A stretch of DNA of 64,000 nucleotides, taken from assembly GCF_014904705.1 (NCBI RefSeq), contig NZ_JACZCQ010000010.1, positions 232,951 to 296,950 on the forward strand, written 5' to 3'. How positions within the stretch are numbered: position 1 is the stretch's first letter; the number at the start of each line of letters is the position of its first letter. This stretch comes from Nisaea sediminum (GTDB taxonomy: Bacteria > Pseudomonadota > Alphaproteobacteria > Thalassobaculales > Thalassobaculaceae). Of the stretch, positions 50,086-59,805 are shown in pieces. The notes under the pieces are model-generated. The model did no database searches and was not told the DNA's origin. It saw nothing but the letters and a program-made list of their open reading frames with translations. A program made the position numbers and the translations under genes.

Positions 50086-51798
50086 ATGGACGCACGGATC
50101 ACCACGCTGACACGACGGGCCAAGGGCGGTATCGGCCGCAAGGAAGAGCTCGTCTCAGCGGAAGTCCTGCGCATCGGACGGGGTAGTGACAACGAGCTCT
50201 TTCTGCCTGACCCCCGCGTGCCGCTCCATCTCGGCATCATCCATCTGAACAATGACGGGATATTCGTCGAGGCTGTCGGGAGCGTCGACCTGCGTGTAAA
50301 CGGCGCAGTGACCCGGACGGCGGTGCTGAAGACCGGGGATACGCTCGGCGCCGGTCCCTACGAGATCGTCGTCGAGGAAAAGCCGGACGGTCTCGATCTG
50401 GGGGTGACGCTGGAGCTGACCCAGCCGCTCGGCGACGATCTCGAGGAACTCCGGCGCCGGTCCTGCCTGTCGGTCGCCGAATCGGGGATCAGCAAGCGCG
50501 GGACCGCCTGGGTTCTCTCGCTGCTCATCCTCGTTCTGTTCCTCGCCGTGCCGGTGATCTGGCCTTTCCTGTCGCCGGAGAAGGATGCGCCGGTGGAAGA
50601 GGTCGTCGCCACGGGTGCCGCGATGGCGAAGGGGCACGAGATGGGGTTCGACATCAGCTGGAATCCCGGCGAGATGATGAACTCGCACAAGTTCTTCGCT
50701 GACAATTGCAGTGCCTGCCACACCAAGCCCTTCATTCAGGTGGAGGATGCGGCCTGTACCTCCTGCCACACCGGGCAGCATGCGCATGCCGCGCTGGAGG
50801 CTTCTGTCGCGACCGGTATCACAGAAACCCGTTGCGCGAGCTGTCACACGGAGCATAACGGGCCGCAGCCGGTCCGCTCCGAGCGGCAGCGGCTCTGTGC
50901 CTCCTGTCACGAAGGGCTCGACAAGGCGTGGCCGCAAACCGCGCTTCTGAACGCAGGCGATTTCGGCAAGGCGCATCCCGAGTTCCGGGCGACTGTCTGG
51001 ACAGATCCGGCAGCGGGGAAGCAGGTGCGTATCAGCCTCGACGACAACCCGAAGGAAGTCTCCAACCTGCGCTTCCCGCACAAGACCCACCTCGATCCGA
51101 AGAAGATGAAGGATCCGGAGACGGGCCAGAGCACACAGCTCGAGTGCGCCAGCTGTCATGTCCCGGAGGCCGGCGGCGCGCTCATGAAGCCTCTCGTCAT
51201 GGAGGACAATTGCGGCGCGTGCCACAGGCTGACCTTCGATCAGGACGCGCCGAAGCGCACCGTCTCCCATGGCAAGCCCGATCAGGTCTATCGCGAACTC
51301 CGGGAATTCTACGCGGAGCGGGCACTCGAGGGCGGCGTCAGCGAACCTGAAGCGCCGGCCGTGGTGCGCCGGCGTCCGGGCACGCCGCTGACGGCGGAAG
51401 AGCGGCCTCAGGCGCTGGCCTGGGCCCGTCAGAAGGCGGACTGGGCGGCGCGCTATCTGTTCTCCAAGAGCCAGTGCGGCAGCTGTCATGTGCTGACCAA
51501 CACCGATGCCGCCCCGGAGGCGCTGTCCGTCGCGCCAGTGAAGGTCGCCGCGGTCTGGCACCCGAAGGCGCGTTTCGATCACGGGGCGCACGAGGATGTC
51601 GTCTGCACCGATTGCCATGCGGCCGCCGACTCCATCGAGAGTTCGGACGTGCTGCTGCCGAAGATCTCCGTCTGCCGCGATTGTCACGGCGGGGAAGCGG
51701 TCTCCGACCGGGTACCCAGCCCCTGCGTAACCTGTCATGCTTTCCACCTGGACGGCATGCCGCCAATGCATCCGGTAAGGGAGACTGCGGCGAAATGA
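50086..51798 (+). CDS. FHA domain - membrane helix - decaheme cytochrome c fusion
   Basis: 570 residues. The N-terminal FHA fold (about 28 to 97) has RIGRGSDNELFLPD and a later LRVNG and LKTGDTL; the usual SxxH is altered to PLHLG. One membrane helix (about 139 to 163) leads to a periplasmic part with ten CxxCH haem sites, at 208, 224, 250, 271, 354, 376, 464, 507, 530 and 547. No signal peptide is present, so the helix is the anchor and FHA stays in the cytoplasm, where it could bind a phosphothreonine partner. It starts 8 bases after the b-type gene and would take electrons from it. Confidence 0.9.
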   Translation: MDARITTLTRRAKGGIGRKEELVSAEVLRIGRGSDNELFLPDPRVPLHLGIIHLNNDGIFVEAVGSVDLRVNGAVTRTAVLKTGDTLGAGPYEIVVEEKPDGLDLGVTLELTQPLGDDLEELRRRSCLSVAESGISKRGTAWVLSLLILVLFLAVPVIWPFLSPEKDAPVEEVVATGAAMAKGHEMGFDISWNPGEMMNSHKFFADNCSACHTKPFIQVEDAACTSCHTGQHAHAALEASVATGITETRCASCHTEHNGPQPVRSERQRLCASCHEGLDKAWPQTALLNAGDFGKAHPEFRATVWTDPAAGKQVRISLDDNPKEVSNLRFPHKTHLDPKKMKDPETGQSTQLECASCHVPEAGGALMKPLVMEDNCGACHRLTFDQDAPKRTVSHGKPDQVYRELREFYAERALEGGVSEPEAPAVVRRRPGTPLTAEERPQALAWARQKADWAARYLFSKSQCGSCHVLTNTDAAPEALSVAPVKVAAVWHPKARFDHGAHEDVVCTDCHAAADSIESSDVLLPKISVCRDCHGGEAVSDRVPSPCVTCHAFHLDGMPPMHPVRETAAK

Positions 51799-52241
51799 AT
51801 TTCCGGCACTTCTATCGCGGCGGACTGGCCGCGTTTTCCCTTCTCGCCGTTGCCTGCGGAACCGCTTTCGCCGACCCGGTCACCCTCAGCGAAGAGGGCG
51901 TACGGCTGGCCCAGATGGAGGTCGACAGTGCGAATGTGTCTGTCGAGATCGAGGTTGCACTCGGCGCCGACCAACCGACGGCGAATTACGTCAGTGCCCG
52001 GACCGGCGACGGGGACGTCCTTCAGCGAACTAATCTCGGCTACTGGATCCCGTGGGACGGCCGGCTCGGCAGTCTGGTGGACAATCACTCTCCGGTCGCA
52101 GGAAATGTAATGAAGGTAAAGGTCTTCAGGGGAGAGGACCTGAGAGGCGAGCTTTTCCCGGTACGGGTGACGATCGCATATGAAACCGCTTCCAGCTTCA
52201 AGTTCGGAGTGGTCGAACTGGTGCAGCCGGGCACGCATTGA
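51795..52241 (+). CDS. Small exported protein of the multiheme cluster, unknown
   Basis: 148 residues with a signal peptide ending near CGTAFAD (residue 27). The mature domain of about 120 residues is beta-rich (VSVEIEVALGADQP, LGYWIPWDGRLGSLVDN, LFPVRVTIAYETASSFKFGVVEL) with no cysteine, haem site or known motif. A soluble periplasmic sandwich fold is likely. ATG 51795 overlaps the preceding stop and the stop overlaps the next start, so it is tightly coupled to the cluster. It may be a small scaffold or chaperone for the conduit. Confidence 0.65.
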   Translation: MNFRHFYRGGLAAFSLLAVACGTAFADPVTLSEEGVRLAQMEVDSANVSVEIEVALGADQPTANYVSARTGDGDVLQRTNLGYWIPWDGRLGSLVDNHSPVAGNVMKVKVFRGEDLRGELFPVRVTIAYETASSFKFGVVELVQPGTH

Positions 52242-54169
52242 TGGGGGCCTGCGGGGGGATGAAGAGGGTGTTTCGAGCTCTGGGAATCGGCGTTCTGCTG
52301 TCTTGTCTCGCCGCCGGCTTCTCCGCCAATGCGCAGGAGAGCCTGACGGTCGCCGAGGTCAAGCAGGTGCTCGCCCAGGCCGTTCAGGAAGCCCAGGCAC
52401 GCGGCGCGCCGGCGGCGATCGCAGTGACGGATCGTGTCGGCAATGTGCTCGCCGTCTACAACATGATCGGCGCCAATCGGCAGTTCAGCATCTCGGGTAC
52501 GGATTGCACGGTTTCGCTCGGCGGTGTGCCGACGGGCTGTGTCGTGGTGACGTCGGGTGACCCGAGCAAGGGCGGCCTCGAGGGCGTGGACGTGCCGGGC
52601 CCCGTGGCGGCGATCGCGAAGGCGATCACCGGTGCCTATCTCTCCTCACGCGGCAACGCCTTTACGACGCGCACCGCGAGCCAGATCATCCAGGAACATT
52701 TCAATCCCCGCGAACGCTTCGCGCCGAGCGGGCCGCTCTTCGGCGTGCAGTTCAGCCAGCTTCCCTGTTCCGACCTTTCGATCGCGACCAACAGCGCGGC
52801 GGTGACAATCGGGCCGAAACGCTCACCGCTCGGACTCTCCGCCGATCCGGGGGGCGTACCGCTCTACAAGAACAGCGAGCCGGTCGGCGCCATCGGCGTG
52901 ATCTCCGACGGCACCTACAGCGCGGATCTGAATGTCGGCGATGTCGATTCCGACAATGACGAGCTGATCGCCGTCGCCGGATCGGTCGGGTTCGAGGCGC
53001 CGGCCGATGTCCGGGGTGACCGGATCACGGTCGAAGGCAAGACTTTCCGTTTCACGGACCGGGGTTCCGGGTCCCTCGCCTCGGTCCCGAGTACCGCTCC
53101 GTCCTTTGACGGCCTCTCTGCTTCGGTCGGCGGTCTGACACCGGTTTCGACCTATTTCGACGGCTCGATCCGGGCGGGAACGGTGTTCGGCGCGGCTGCG
53201 AGCGGGTACCGGCCCGATACCAGCGGTGTCTTCGGCAATCTCGACGCCTATGTCCTCGTCAACAGCGCAAACCAGCCGCGCTTTACGCCGAAAGCCGGGA
53301 CAGAGGGAACGACCGACGCGCTGACGGCGGTCGAGGTCCAGACCATTCTGCGCAATGCGCTCTCCATCGCCTTCCGGGCCCGCGCGCAAATCCGCCGTCC
53401 GCTCGGCAGCCACGCGCAGGTGACGATTTCTGTCGTGGATACCAATGGCGACATTCTCGGCATCGTGCGGACACCGGACGGGCCGGTCTTCGGCACCGAC
53501 GTCTCCCTTCAGAAGGCGCGGACCGCGGCCTTCTTCTCCAGTACCACCGCCGGTACGGAGCTGATCCAGGGCAATCTCGGCACTTATGTTCTGAACGCCC
53601 GCGCCTTCATCGGGCCGACGGCGCTGTCCGACGGGACCGCTTTCGCCGACCGTTCGGGCGGCAATCTTTCCCGCCCTTATTTCCCGGATGGGATCGACGG
53701 CGCGGCGAACGGTCCCTTCAGCCAGCCGATCAGCGTCTGGAGCCCGTTCAACACCGGTCTGCAGCTCGACACGGTGATCGGAAACATCGTGCAGCACCGC
53801 TCCTTCCTGCTTGGGCTCAGCGCGACCGATACCGAGCAGAATTGCAGCAATCTTCCGGTCCAGCCGGAAACCGGGAAGAGCCGGGCGGCGAACGGGTTCC
53901 AGATCTTCCCGGGCAGCGTGCCGATCTACCGCGGCAGCACGCTCGTCGGCGGCGTCGGCGTCTCCGGCGACGGCGTCGACCAGGACGACATGATCTCGTT
54001 CCTCGGACTGCACAATGCGGGGATCGAACTCGGGACGGGCATCGGTAATGCGCCGACCGGGATCCGCGCGGACAATCTGGTGCCGCAGGGAACGCGCCTT
54101 CGCTATGTCTCCTGTCCGTTCGCGCCGTTCCTCGATTCCGGAGAGCAGACGCCATGCAACGGCAAATGA
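52241..54169 (+). CDS. Exported protein with two HbpS/GlcG-like domains
   Basis: 642 residues. A signal peptide (LGIGVLLSCLAAGFSANAQ) is followed by two copies of the haem-degrading or haem-binding HbpS/GlcG fold: about residues 30 to 265 (LTVAEVKQVLAQAVQEAQARG, AIAVTDRVGNVLAVYNM, AIAKAITGAYLSSRGNAFT, VGAIGVISDG) and about 360 to 630 (LTAVEVQTILRNALSIAFRAR, TISVVDTNGDILGIVRTPD, GGVGVSGDGVDQDD). Each copy carries long insertions, so the protein is about twice the family size. It may bind haem or a redox cofactor in the periplasm. ATG 52241 overlaps the previous stop; ATG 52259 is an alternative. Confidence 0.8.
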   Translation: MGACGGMKRVFRALGIGVLLSCLAAGFSANAQESLTVAEVKQVLAQAVQEAQARGAPAAIAVTDRVGNVLAVYNMIGANRQFSISGTDCTVSLGGVPTGCVVVTSGDPSKGGLEGVDVPGPVAAIAKAITGAYLSSRGNAFTTRTASQIIQEHFNPRERFAPSGPLFGVQFSQLPCSDLSIATNSAAVTIGPKRSPLGLSADPGGVPLYKNSEPVGAIGVISDGTYSADLNVGDVDSDNDELIAVAGSVGFEAPADVRGDRITVEGKTFRFTDRGSGSLASVPSTAPSFDGLSASVGGLTPVSTYFDGSIRAGTVFGAAASGYRPDTSGVFGNLDAYVLVNSANQPRFTPKAGTEGTTDALTAVEVQTILRNALSIAFRARAQIRRPLGSHAQVTISVVDTNGDILGIVRTPDGPVFGTDVSLQKARTAAFFSSTTAGTELIQGNLGTYVLNARAFIGPTALSDGTAFADRSGGNLSRPYFPDGIDGAANGPFSQPISVWSPFNTGLQLDTVIGNIVQHRSFLLGLSATDTEQNCSNLPVQPETGKSRAANGFQIFPGSVPIYRGSTLVGGVGVSGDGVDQDDMISFLGLHNAGIELGTGIGNAPTGIRADNLVPQGTRLRYVSCPFAPFLDSGEQTPCNGK

Positions 54170-55938
54170 CCGGCATGCTCCGCGTCTTGCTTGCCGGCGG
54201 CTTGCTGGCGGCGGTTGGCGGCTATACGGCCGATCTTTCGGCACAGGGGATCGAGCGCCAGCGGCCGGGCGGGACGCCGCCCTCCGAAGTCGAACAGCGC
54301 GCGCCGCTCTCTTCCGCCATCAAGCAGCGTGTCGCCCCCCCGGGCCGGAAGGATCCCTCCAACATCGCGCCGATCCCCGATCGCTGGCGGCTGATCGAAG
54401 CGGTCGGCGTCACGGAATCGATCGCAGATCCCTACAACCGGAATCCGATCAAGGGCGATCGTCCTCTGTTCGGCACCAAGGACTGGTTCGTCAATATCGC
54501 CGCGATCTCCGACACGGTTGCCGAACCGCGGAGCGTGCCGACGCCGATCGGCGTGCAATCGTCCGACAATGCCGGGAACTACGATCTCTTCGGTGAGGCG
54601 GGCCAGTTCGTCTTCAACCAGAATTTCATCGTCAGCGCGTCGCTCATCAAGGGCGACACGGCCTACAAGCCGCCGGATCTGGAATTCCGCCTGACGCCGG
54701 TCATCAACTACAATTACGCGGACGTGCAGGAGCGCCGGGTGCTCTATGCCGATCCGCGGCAGGGGACCGAGCGCACCGACACTCATTTCGCGCTGCAGGA
54801 AGCCTTCGTCGACTATCACATCCGGAACGTCTCGGACCGCTACGACTTCGACTCCATCCGCGTCGGCATCCAGCCTTTCTCAAGCGACTTCCGCGGCTTC
54901 CTGTTCCAGGACAACCAGCTCGGCGTCCGGCTCTTCGGTGACCGGGACAATAATATCTATCAGTACAATCTCGCCTGGTTCCGGCGGCTGGAAAAGGACA
55001 CCAACAGCGGTCTCAACGATGTCGACCGCAAGCTGCGCGAGGACGATGTCTTTATCGCCAATCTCTACTGGCAGGATTTCCCGGCGCTCGGCTACCAGAG
55101 TCAGATCACCGGCATCTACAACCGGAATCGCGAAGGCGACGACTTCTTCTTCGACAACAACAATTTCATCCAGCGCCCGACCTCCTTCGGGGCCGAGCGC
55201 GGGCGGAACTACGATGTCGGCTATGTCGGCTATAACGGTGACGGGCATTTCGGCCGCCTGAACCTGACGACCTCGGTCTATTACGCCTTCGGCTCCAACC
55301 GGAACAGCCAGTTCACCAACGAGGCGACCGACATCAGCGCTTTCTTCGCGGCGGCCGAACCCTCGATCGATTTCGACTGGGTCCGGCTGCGCGGCTCGCT
55401 GGTCTATGCCTCGGGCGACGACGATCCGTTCGACGGCACGCAGAGAGGCTTCGATGCCATCTTCGAGAACCCGCAGATCGCCGGCTCCGACACCAATTAC
55501 TGGATCCGGCAGGGCATTCCCCTGATCGGCGGTGGCGGCGTCGTGCTTTCCAATCGCAACGCCATGCTTCCCTCGCTGCGCGGCTCGAAGGAACACGGCC
55601 AGTCGAATTTCGACAATCCGGGCTTCCGCCTGGTCGGTGCCGGTGCGGATTTCGACATCCTTCCGGAGCTCCGGCTCTCGACGAACCTCAATTACATGCA
55701 GTTCGACGACACCGCCGTGCTCGAGGTGGCGCGCAACCAGCAGGACATCTCGCGCGATATCGGCTGGGACCTGTCCGCCGCACTGATCTACAGACCCTTC
55801 TTCTCCCAGAACATTGTGATGCGGCTTTCCGCCGCCGCGTTGTTTGCGGGCGACGGGATGAAGGATCTCTACGGCGAGCAGAACCGGGACGACGACGTCT
55901 ATTACACGGTTCTCGCGAACCTGATCTTGACCTACTGA
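54166..55938 (+). CDS. Predicted outer-membrane beta-barrel of the multiheme cluster
   Basis: 590 residues. A signal peptide (LLAGGLLAAVGGYTADLSAQG) precedes a short linker and then repeated amphipathic strands with aromatic girdles (FVNIAAISDT, IVSASLIKGD, FRLTPVINYNYADVQ, YDVGYVGYNGDGHFGRLNLTTSVYYAFG), ending in the chain YYTVLANLILTY, whose terminal aromatic residue is the barrel-assembly signal. There are no cysteines, so it is not a cytochrome. The position between two decaheme cytochrome genes resembles an MtrB-type porin sheath. I know of no sequence family match. ATG 54166 forms ATGA with the previous stop; ATG 54154 is possible. Confidence 0.75.
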   Translation: MTGMLRVLLAGGLLAAVGGYTADLSAQGIERQRPGGTPPSEVEQRAPLSSAIKQRVAPPGRKDPSNIAPIPDRWRLIEAVGVTESIADPYNRNPIKGDRPLFGTKDWFVNIAAISDTVAEPRSVPTPIGVQSSDNAGNYDLFGEAGQFVFNQNFIVSASLIKGDTAYKPPDLEFRLTPVINYNYADVQERRVLYADPRQGTERTDTHFALQEAFVDYHIRNVSDRYDFDSIRVGIQPFSSDFRGFLFQDNQLGVRLFGDRDNNIYQYNLAWFRRLEKDTNSGLNDVDRKLREDDVFIANLYWQDFPALGYQSQITGIYNRNREGDDFFFDNNNFIQRPTSFGAERGRNYDVGYVGYNGDGHFGRLNLTTSVYYAFGSNRNSQFTNEATDISAFFAAAEPSIDFDWVRLRGSLVYASGDDDPFDGTQRGFDAIFENPQIAGSDTNYWIRQGIPLIGGGGVVLSNRNAMLPSLRGSKEHGQSNFDNPGFRLVGAGADFDILPELRLSTNLNYMQFDDTAVLEVARNQQDISRDIGWDLSAALIYRPFFSQNIVMRLSAAALFAGDGMKDLYGEQNRDDDVYYTVLANLILTY

Positions 55939-55949
55939 CGGGAGCGGTC

Positions 55950-58900
55950 ATGCGGCGCGGCACCCCATTCACCCTGGCCTTGCTTTTCACGTTCCTTGCG
56001 CTTGCGCCGGACGCGGGGATGGCGGCCACGGGGGAGAAGCCGCGCGATATCCACTACACGCAAACACCACCTGCGCCGAAATGGCAGCCGCAGCAGGCGA
56101 TCGACGCGAAGAGTGCCGGTTGCATGAGCTGCCATACCGAAACGGACGAGCCGAGCATGCACCGCAGCGGCGGCGTGCCGCTCGGCTGCACGGATTGCCA
56201 TGGCGGCGATGCGACGGTGAAGAAGCCGGACGAGGGCGCGCCCTCGCAAACGGCTTACCGTTCCGCGCTCGACAAGGCACATGTCCAGCCTCTCTATCCG
56301 GAGAGCTGGCAGTATCCGGCCAGCGCCAATCCGGAGCGGTCCTATACGCTGCTGAACCGGGAGAGCCCGGAATTCATCCGTTTCGTCAATCCGAGCGACT
56401 ACCGGGTCGTGGACGAGTCCTGCGGCGCCTGCCATGCGCGGGAGATCCGTGCCGCCAGGAACAGCCTGATGGCGACCGGTGCCATGCTCTGGGGCGGGGC
56501 CGCCTATAACAACGGCATTCTGCCCTACAAGAACTACCTGCTCGGCGAGGCCTATACGCGCGATGGCCAGCCGGCGGCGCTGACCAATCCGGTGCCGCCG
56601 ACCGACGGGATGAAGGCCGCCGGCGTGCTGGAAAAGCTGGTGCCGATGCCGGCCTGGGAGGTGATCCCGCCGGGCGACATCTTCCGGGTCTTCGAACGCG
56701 GCGGACGGAATATAGTCAACCTGTTCCCGGAAATCGGCCTGCCGAACGCGCTCGGTCAACTGCAGCGCCTGGAAGAGCCCGGCCGCCCGGATCTCAAACA
56801 GTCGAACCGAGGTCCCGGTACCGGTCTGCGCATCTCGGTGCCGGTGATCAACATCCACAAGACCCGCCTCAACGATCCTTTCACCTGGTTCCTCGGCACC
56901 AACGACCAGCCGGGCGATTTCCGCTCCTCCGGCTGCGCCTCCTGCCACGTGGTCTATGCGAACGACCGCGACCCGCGCCATTCCGGGCCCTATTCGGCGC
57001 TGGGGCATATGGGGGTGACGGACAGCAAGGACCCGACGATCCCGCGCAACGAGCCGGGTCACCCGCTGCGCCACGAGTTCACCAGCGCGATCCCGACCAG
57101 CCAGTGCATGGTCTGCCACATGCATCAGCCGAACGTCTTCGTGAACTCCTTCCTCGGCTACACCATGTGGGACTACGAGTCCGACGCGCCGCACATGTGG
57201 CCGAAGGAGCAGAAATATCCGAGCAACGCGGAGATGCACGCGATCCTCGAGCGCAACCCGGAGGAGGCGGCGATCCGCGGTCTCTGGGGCGACCGGGCCT
57301 TCCTCGCCAAGGTCTCGGAGATGAACCCGAAACTGAACAACACCCAGTTCGCCGACTATCATGGTCACGGCTGGAACTTCCGCGCGATCTTCAAGAAGGA
57401 CGAAGCCGGCAATCTGCTCGACAAGGACGGCAACGTGGTCTCGCCGGACGATCCGGACAAATTCAAGAAGGCCGTGCACATGTCCTCGATCCATCTCGAT
57501 GTCGGCATGCATTGCGTCGACTGCCACTTCGAGCAGGACGCGCACGGCAATGGACATCTTTATGGCGAGGTCGCCAACGCCATCGAGATCACTTGCCAGG
57601 ACTGCCACGGCACGGCGGACGAATATCCGACCCTGTTGACCTCTGGGCCGGCGGCGCCCGAGGGCGGCACGGACATCTCGCTGACCCGCAATTCCGACGG
57701 CACGCGCCGCTTCGAATGGCGCGGCAAGACGCTGGTTCAGCGCTCGGCTCTCTGGCCGGGGCTGGAATGGGAAGTCAGCCTGGTGAAGAATACGGTCGAC
57801 CCCGCGAGTGCCGACTACAATGCCAAGGCCGCCCGAGCGAAGCTGATGAAGGGCGATCCGGACGACATGTCCTGGGGCCCTGGCGTGCCGAAGGAGGCGC
57901 GGGCGCACAAGGACGACGAGATGGAGTGCTTCACCTGCCATCTCTCCTGGACCACGAGCTGCGCCGGCTGCCACCTGCCGATCCAGGCCAACTGGAAGAC
58001 CGAACGTCATCACTACGAAGGCGGCGAGACCCGCAACTACGCGACCTACAATCCGCAGGTCGTGCGCGACCAGATGTTCCAGCTCGGGCGGCACTCGACG
58101 GCGAAAGGCAATACCATCGCTCCGGTGCGTTCCTCCTCGGCACTGATCCTCTCCTCGACCAACATCAACCGCGAGCGGATCTACATCCAGCAGCCGCCGA
58201 TCGCGGCCTCCGGCTATTCGAGCCAGGCCTTCGCGCCGCATTTCCCGCACACGGTGCGCAAGGAGGAGACCAAGACCTGCTCCGATTGCCATCTCTCGGA
58301 GAAGAACGACAACAACGCCCGCATGGCTCAGCTTCTGCTGCTCGGCACCAACTTCGTGAATTTCGTCGGCTATAACGCCTGGGTCGGCGGCGATGGCGGG
58401 GTCGAGGCGGTGCGGGTCACCGAATGGGACGAGCCGCAGGCGGTGATCGGCTCCTACCTGCAGCGCTACGCCTATCCGGACTGGTATGAGGATCACCAGC
58501 AGGCGGGGCGTGAGCTCAAAGAGAGCTACGCGCATGACGGGCCGGGCGCTGCCAACTGCCTGCAGCTCCGGGGCGAGTATCTCTATACCGCCGAGGGGCC
58601 GGGCGGATTCCACGTCTATGACGTCGCCTCGATCGCCAACAAGGGCTTCAGCCAGCGCATCATCACCGCGCCGTTTTCGGAGCTCGGCCACGACACCCAG
58701 GTGGAAACGGCGAACGCAACCTGCATGGCGCTGCCGAGCACCCAGCCGATCCAGCCCCTGCGCAACCAGGGTGAGTTGATGCGGGTGGCGAACCAGGAAC
58801 AGCCGTTCCACCCGATCTATAATTACGCGCTGGTCACGGATTCCGAGGAAGGTCTCATCCTCGTCGACATCAACACCATGGCCGATGGCGAGCCGCGCAA

Positions 58901-59726
58901 CAATTTCCTCGACCGGGCGGTGACCTGGAACGGTGACGGCGTGCTCGACGGCGCCCGCCACATCACCGTCGCCGGGCATTTCGTCTATGTGACCACGCCG
59001 AAGAGCCTGGTCGTGCTCGATCTCGACGATCCGCTGGCACCGAAGCTTGTGAAGCAGATTCCGATGGACGATCCGCGCGCGACCGCGGTGCAGTTCCGCT
59101 ACCTCTTCGTCAGTGACGCCGAGGGCGTGAAGGTCTTCGACGTCACCGACCCACGCGGGATCCGCAAGGTTCCGGGGGCGATCGTGCCGCTCGCGGATGC
59201 GCGGCGTATCTATGTCGCGCGGACCTATGCCTACGTGGCGAACGGTCGCGACGGGCTGGCAATCCTCAATGTGAAAAACCCGGCGATGCCGGTCCTGCAC
59301 CAGATGTTCAACGCAGACGGCGCGATCTCGGACGCCCGGGATGTCATCGTCGGCTCCACCAATGCGTCGCTCTTCGCCTATGTCGCGGACGGCGTGAACG
59401 GTCTGAAGGTGATCCAGCTGACCGCGCCGGACACGCAACCGCGCTTCTACGGCTTTAGCCCGGAGCCGAAACCGGAGCTGATTGCCTGGAAGAAGACGTC
59501 CTATCCCGCCCTGGCGCTCTCCAAGGGGCTAGATCGGGACCGGGGCGTGGACGAAACCGGGGGACAGATCGCGATCTTCGGGCGTCTCGGTTCGCGTCCG
59601 TTCACGCTGGAAGAGATGCGGCATTTCTATCTGAACGATTCCGGCGCGCCCTACTTCGTCAGTGACGAGATCCGGCAAGAGGATTTCGTCGCCGTCGGCG
59701 ACGGGCGGCAGGCAAAGGCCAATTGA
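55950..59726 (+). CDS. Exported decaheme cytochrome c with LVIVD-type propeller
   Basis: 1258 residues. A signal peptide ends near DAGMAA (residue 26). Ten CxxCH sites are spread over residues 58 to about 775: CMSCH 58, CTDCH 80, CGACH 158, then CASCH, CMVCH, CVDCH, CQDCH, CFTCH, CAGCH and CSDCH. From about 865 to 1170 the chain has LVIVD-like blades (GLILVDINTM, SLVVLDLDDPLAPKLV, GVKVFDVTDPRGI, GLAILNVKNPAMPVLHQ), a beta-propeller common on surface proteins. No membrane anchor is visible. It is the probable terminal or outer haem protein of the conduit and starts 12 bases after the barrel gene. Confidence 0.92.
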   Translation: MRRGTPFTLALLFTFLALAPDAGMAATGEKPRDIHYTQTPPAPKWQPQQAIDAKSAGCMSCHTETDEPSMHRSGGVPLGCTDCHGGDATVKKPDEGAPSQTAYRSALDKAHVQPLYPESWQYPASANPERSYTLLNRESPEFIRFVNPSDYRVVDESCGACHAREIRAARNSLMATGAMLWGGAAYNNGILPYKNYLLGEAYTRDGQPAALTNPVPPTDGMKAAGVLEKLVPMPAWEVIPPGDIFRVFERGGRNIVNLFPEIGLPNALGQLQRLEEPGRPDLKQSNRGPGTGLRISVPVINIHKTRLNDPFTWFLGTNDQPGDFRSSGCASCHVVYANDRDPRHSGPYSALGHMGVTDSKDPTIPRNEPGHPLRHEFTSAIPTSQCMVCHMHQPNVFVNSFLGYTMWDYESDAPHMWPKEQKYPSNAEMHAILERNPEEAAIRGLWGDRAFLAKVSEMNPKLNNTQFADYHGHGWNFRAIFKKDEAGNLLDKDGNVVSPDDPDKFKKAVHMSSIHLDVGMHCVDCHFEQDAHGNGHLYGEVANAIEITCQDCHGTADEYPTLLTSGPAAPEGGTDISLTRNSDGTRRFEWRGKTLVQRSALWPGLEWEVSLVKNTVDPASADYNAKAARAKLMKGDPDDMSWGPGVPKEARAHKDDEMECFTCHLSWTTSCAGCHLPIQANWKTERHHYEGGETRNYATYNPQVVRDQMFQLGRHSTAKGNTIAPVRSSSALILSSTNINRERIYIQQPPIAASGYSSQAFAPHFPHTVRKEETKTCSDCHLSEKNDNNARMAQLLLLGTNFVNFVGYNAWVGGDGGVEAVRVTEWDEPQAVIGSYLQRYAYPDWYEDHQQAGRELKESYAHDGPGAANCLQLRGEYLYTAEGPGGFHVYDVASIANKGFSQRIITAPFSELGHDTQVETANATCMALPSTQPIQPLRNQGELMRVANQEQPFHPIYNYALVTDSEEGLILVDINTMADGEPRNNFLDRAVTWNGDGVLDGARHITVAGHFVYVTTPKSLVVLDLDDPLAPKLVKQIPMDDPRATAVQFRYLFVSDAEGVKVFDVTDPRGIRKVPGAIVPLADARRIYVARTYAYVANGRDGLAILNVKNPAMPVLHQMFNADGAISDARDVIVGSTNASLFAYVADGVNGLKVIQLTAPDTQPRFYGFSPEPKPELIAWKKTSYPALALSKGLDRDRGVDETGGQIAIFGRLGSRPFTLEEMRHFYLNDSGAPYFVSDEIRQEDFVAVGDGRQAKAN

Positions 59727-59805
59727 CCCGCGTCTTGGCCGGATCTGCCGCGATGGCGTATGATCCGGAACATGTCAGACATCTCACCCATTCCGGAGAC
59801 GGGCG

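Noticed and set aside
57104..58375. Plus-strand open frame of 423 residues in another phase
   Set aside because: Arginine-leucine-rich frame-shifted reading of the decaheme gene, not a separate gene.
55932..59438. Minus-strand open frame of 1168 residues
   Set aside because: Antisense to the decaheme propeller gene; composition is His/Arg/Val-rich with no domain, whereas the plus strand has ten haem sites.
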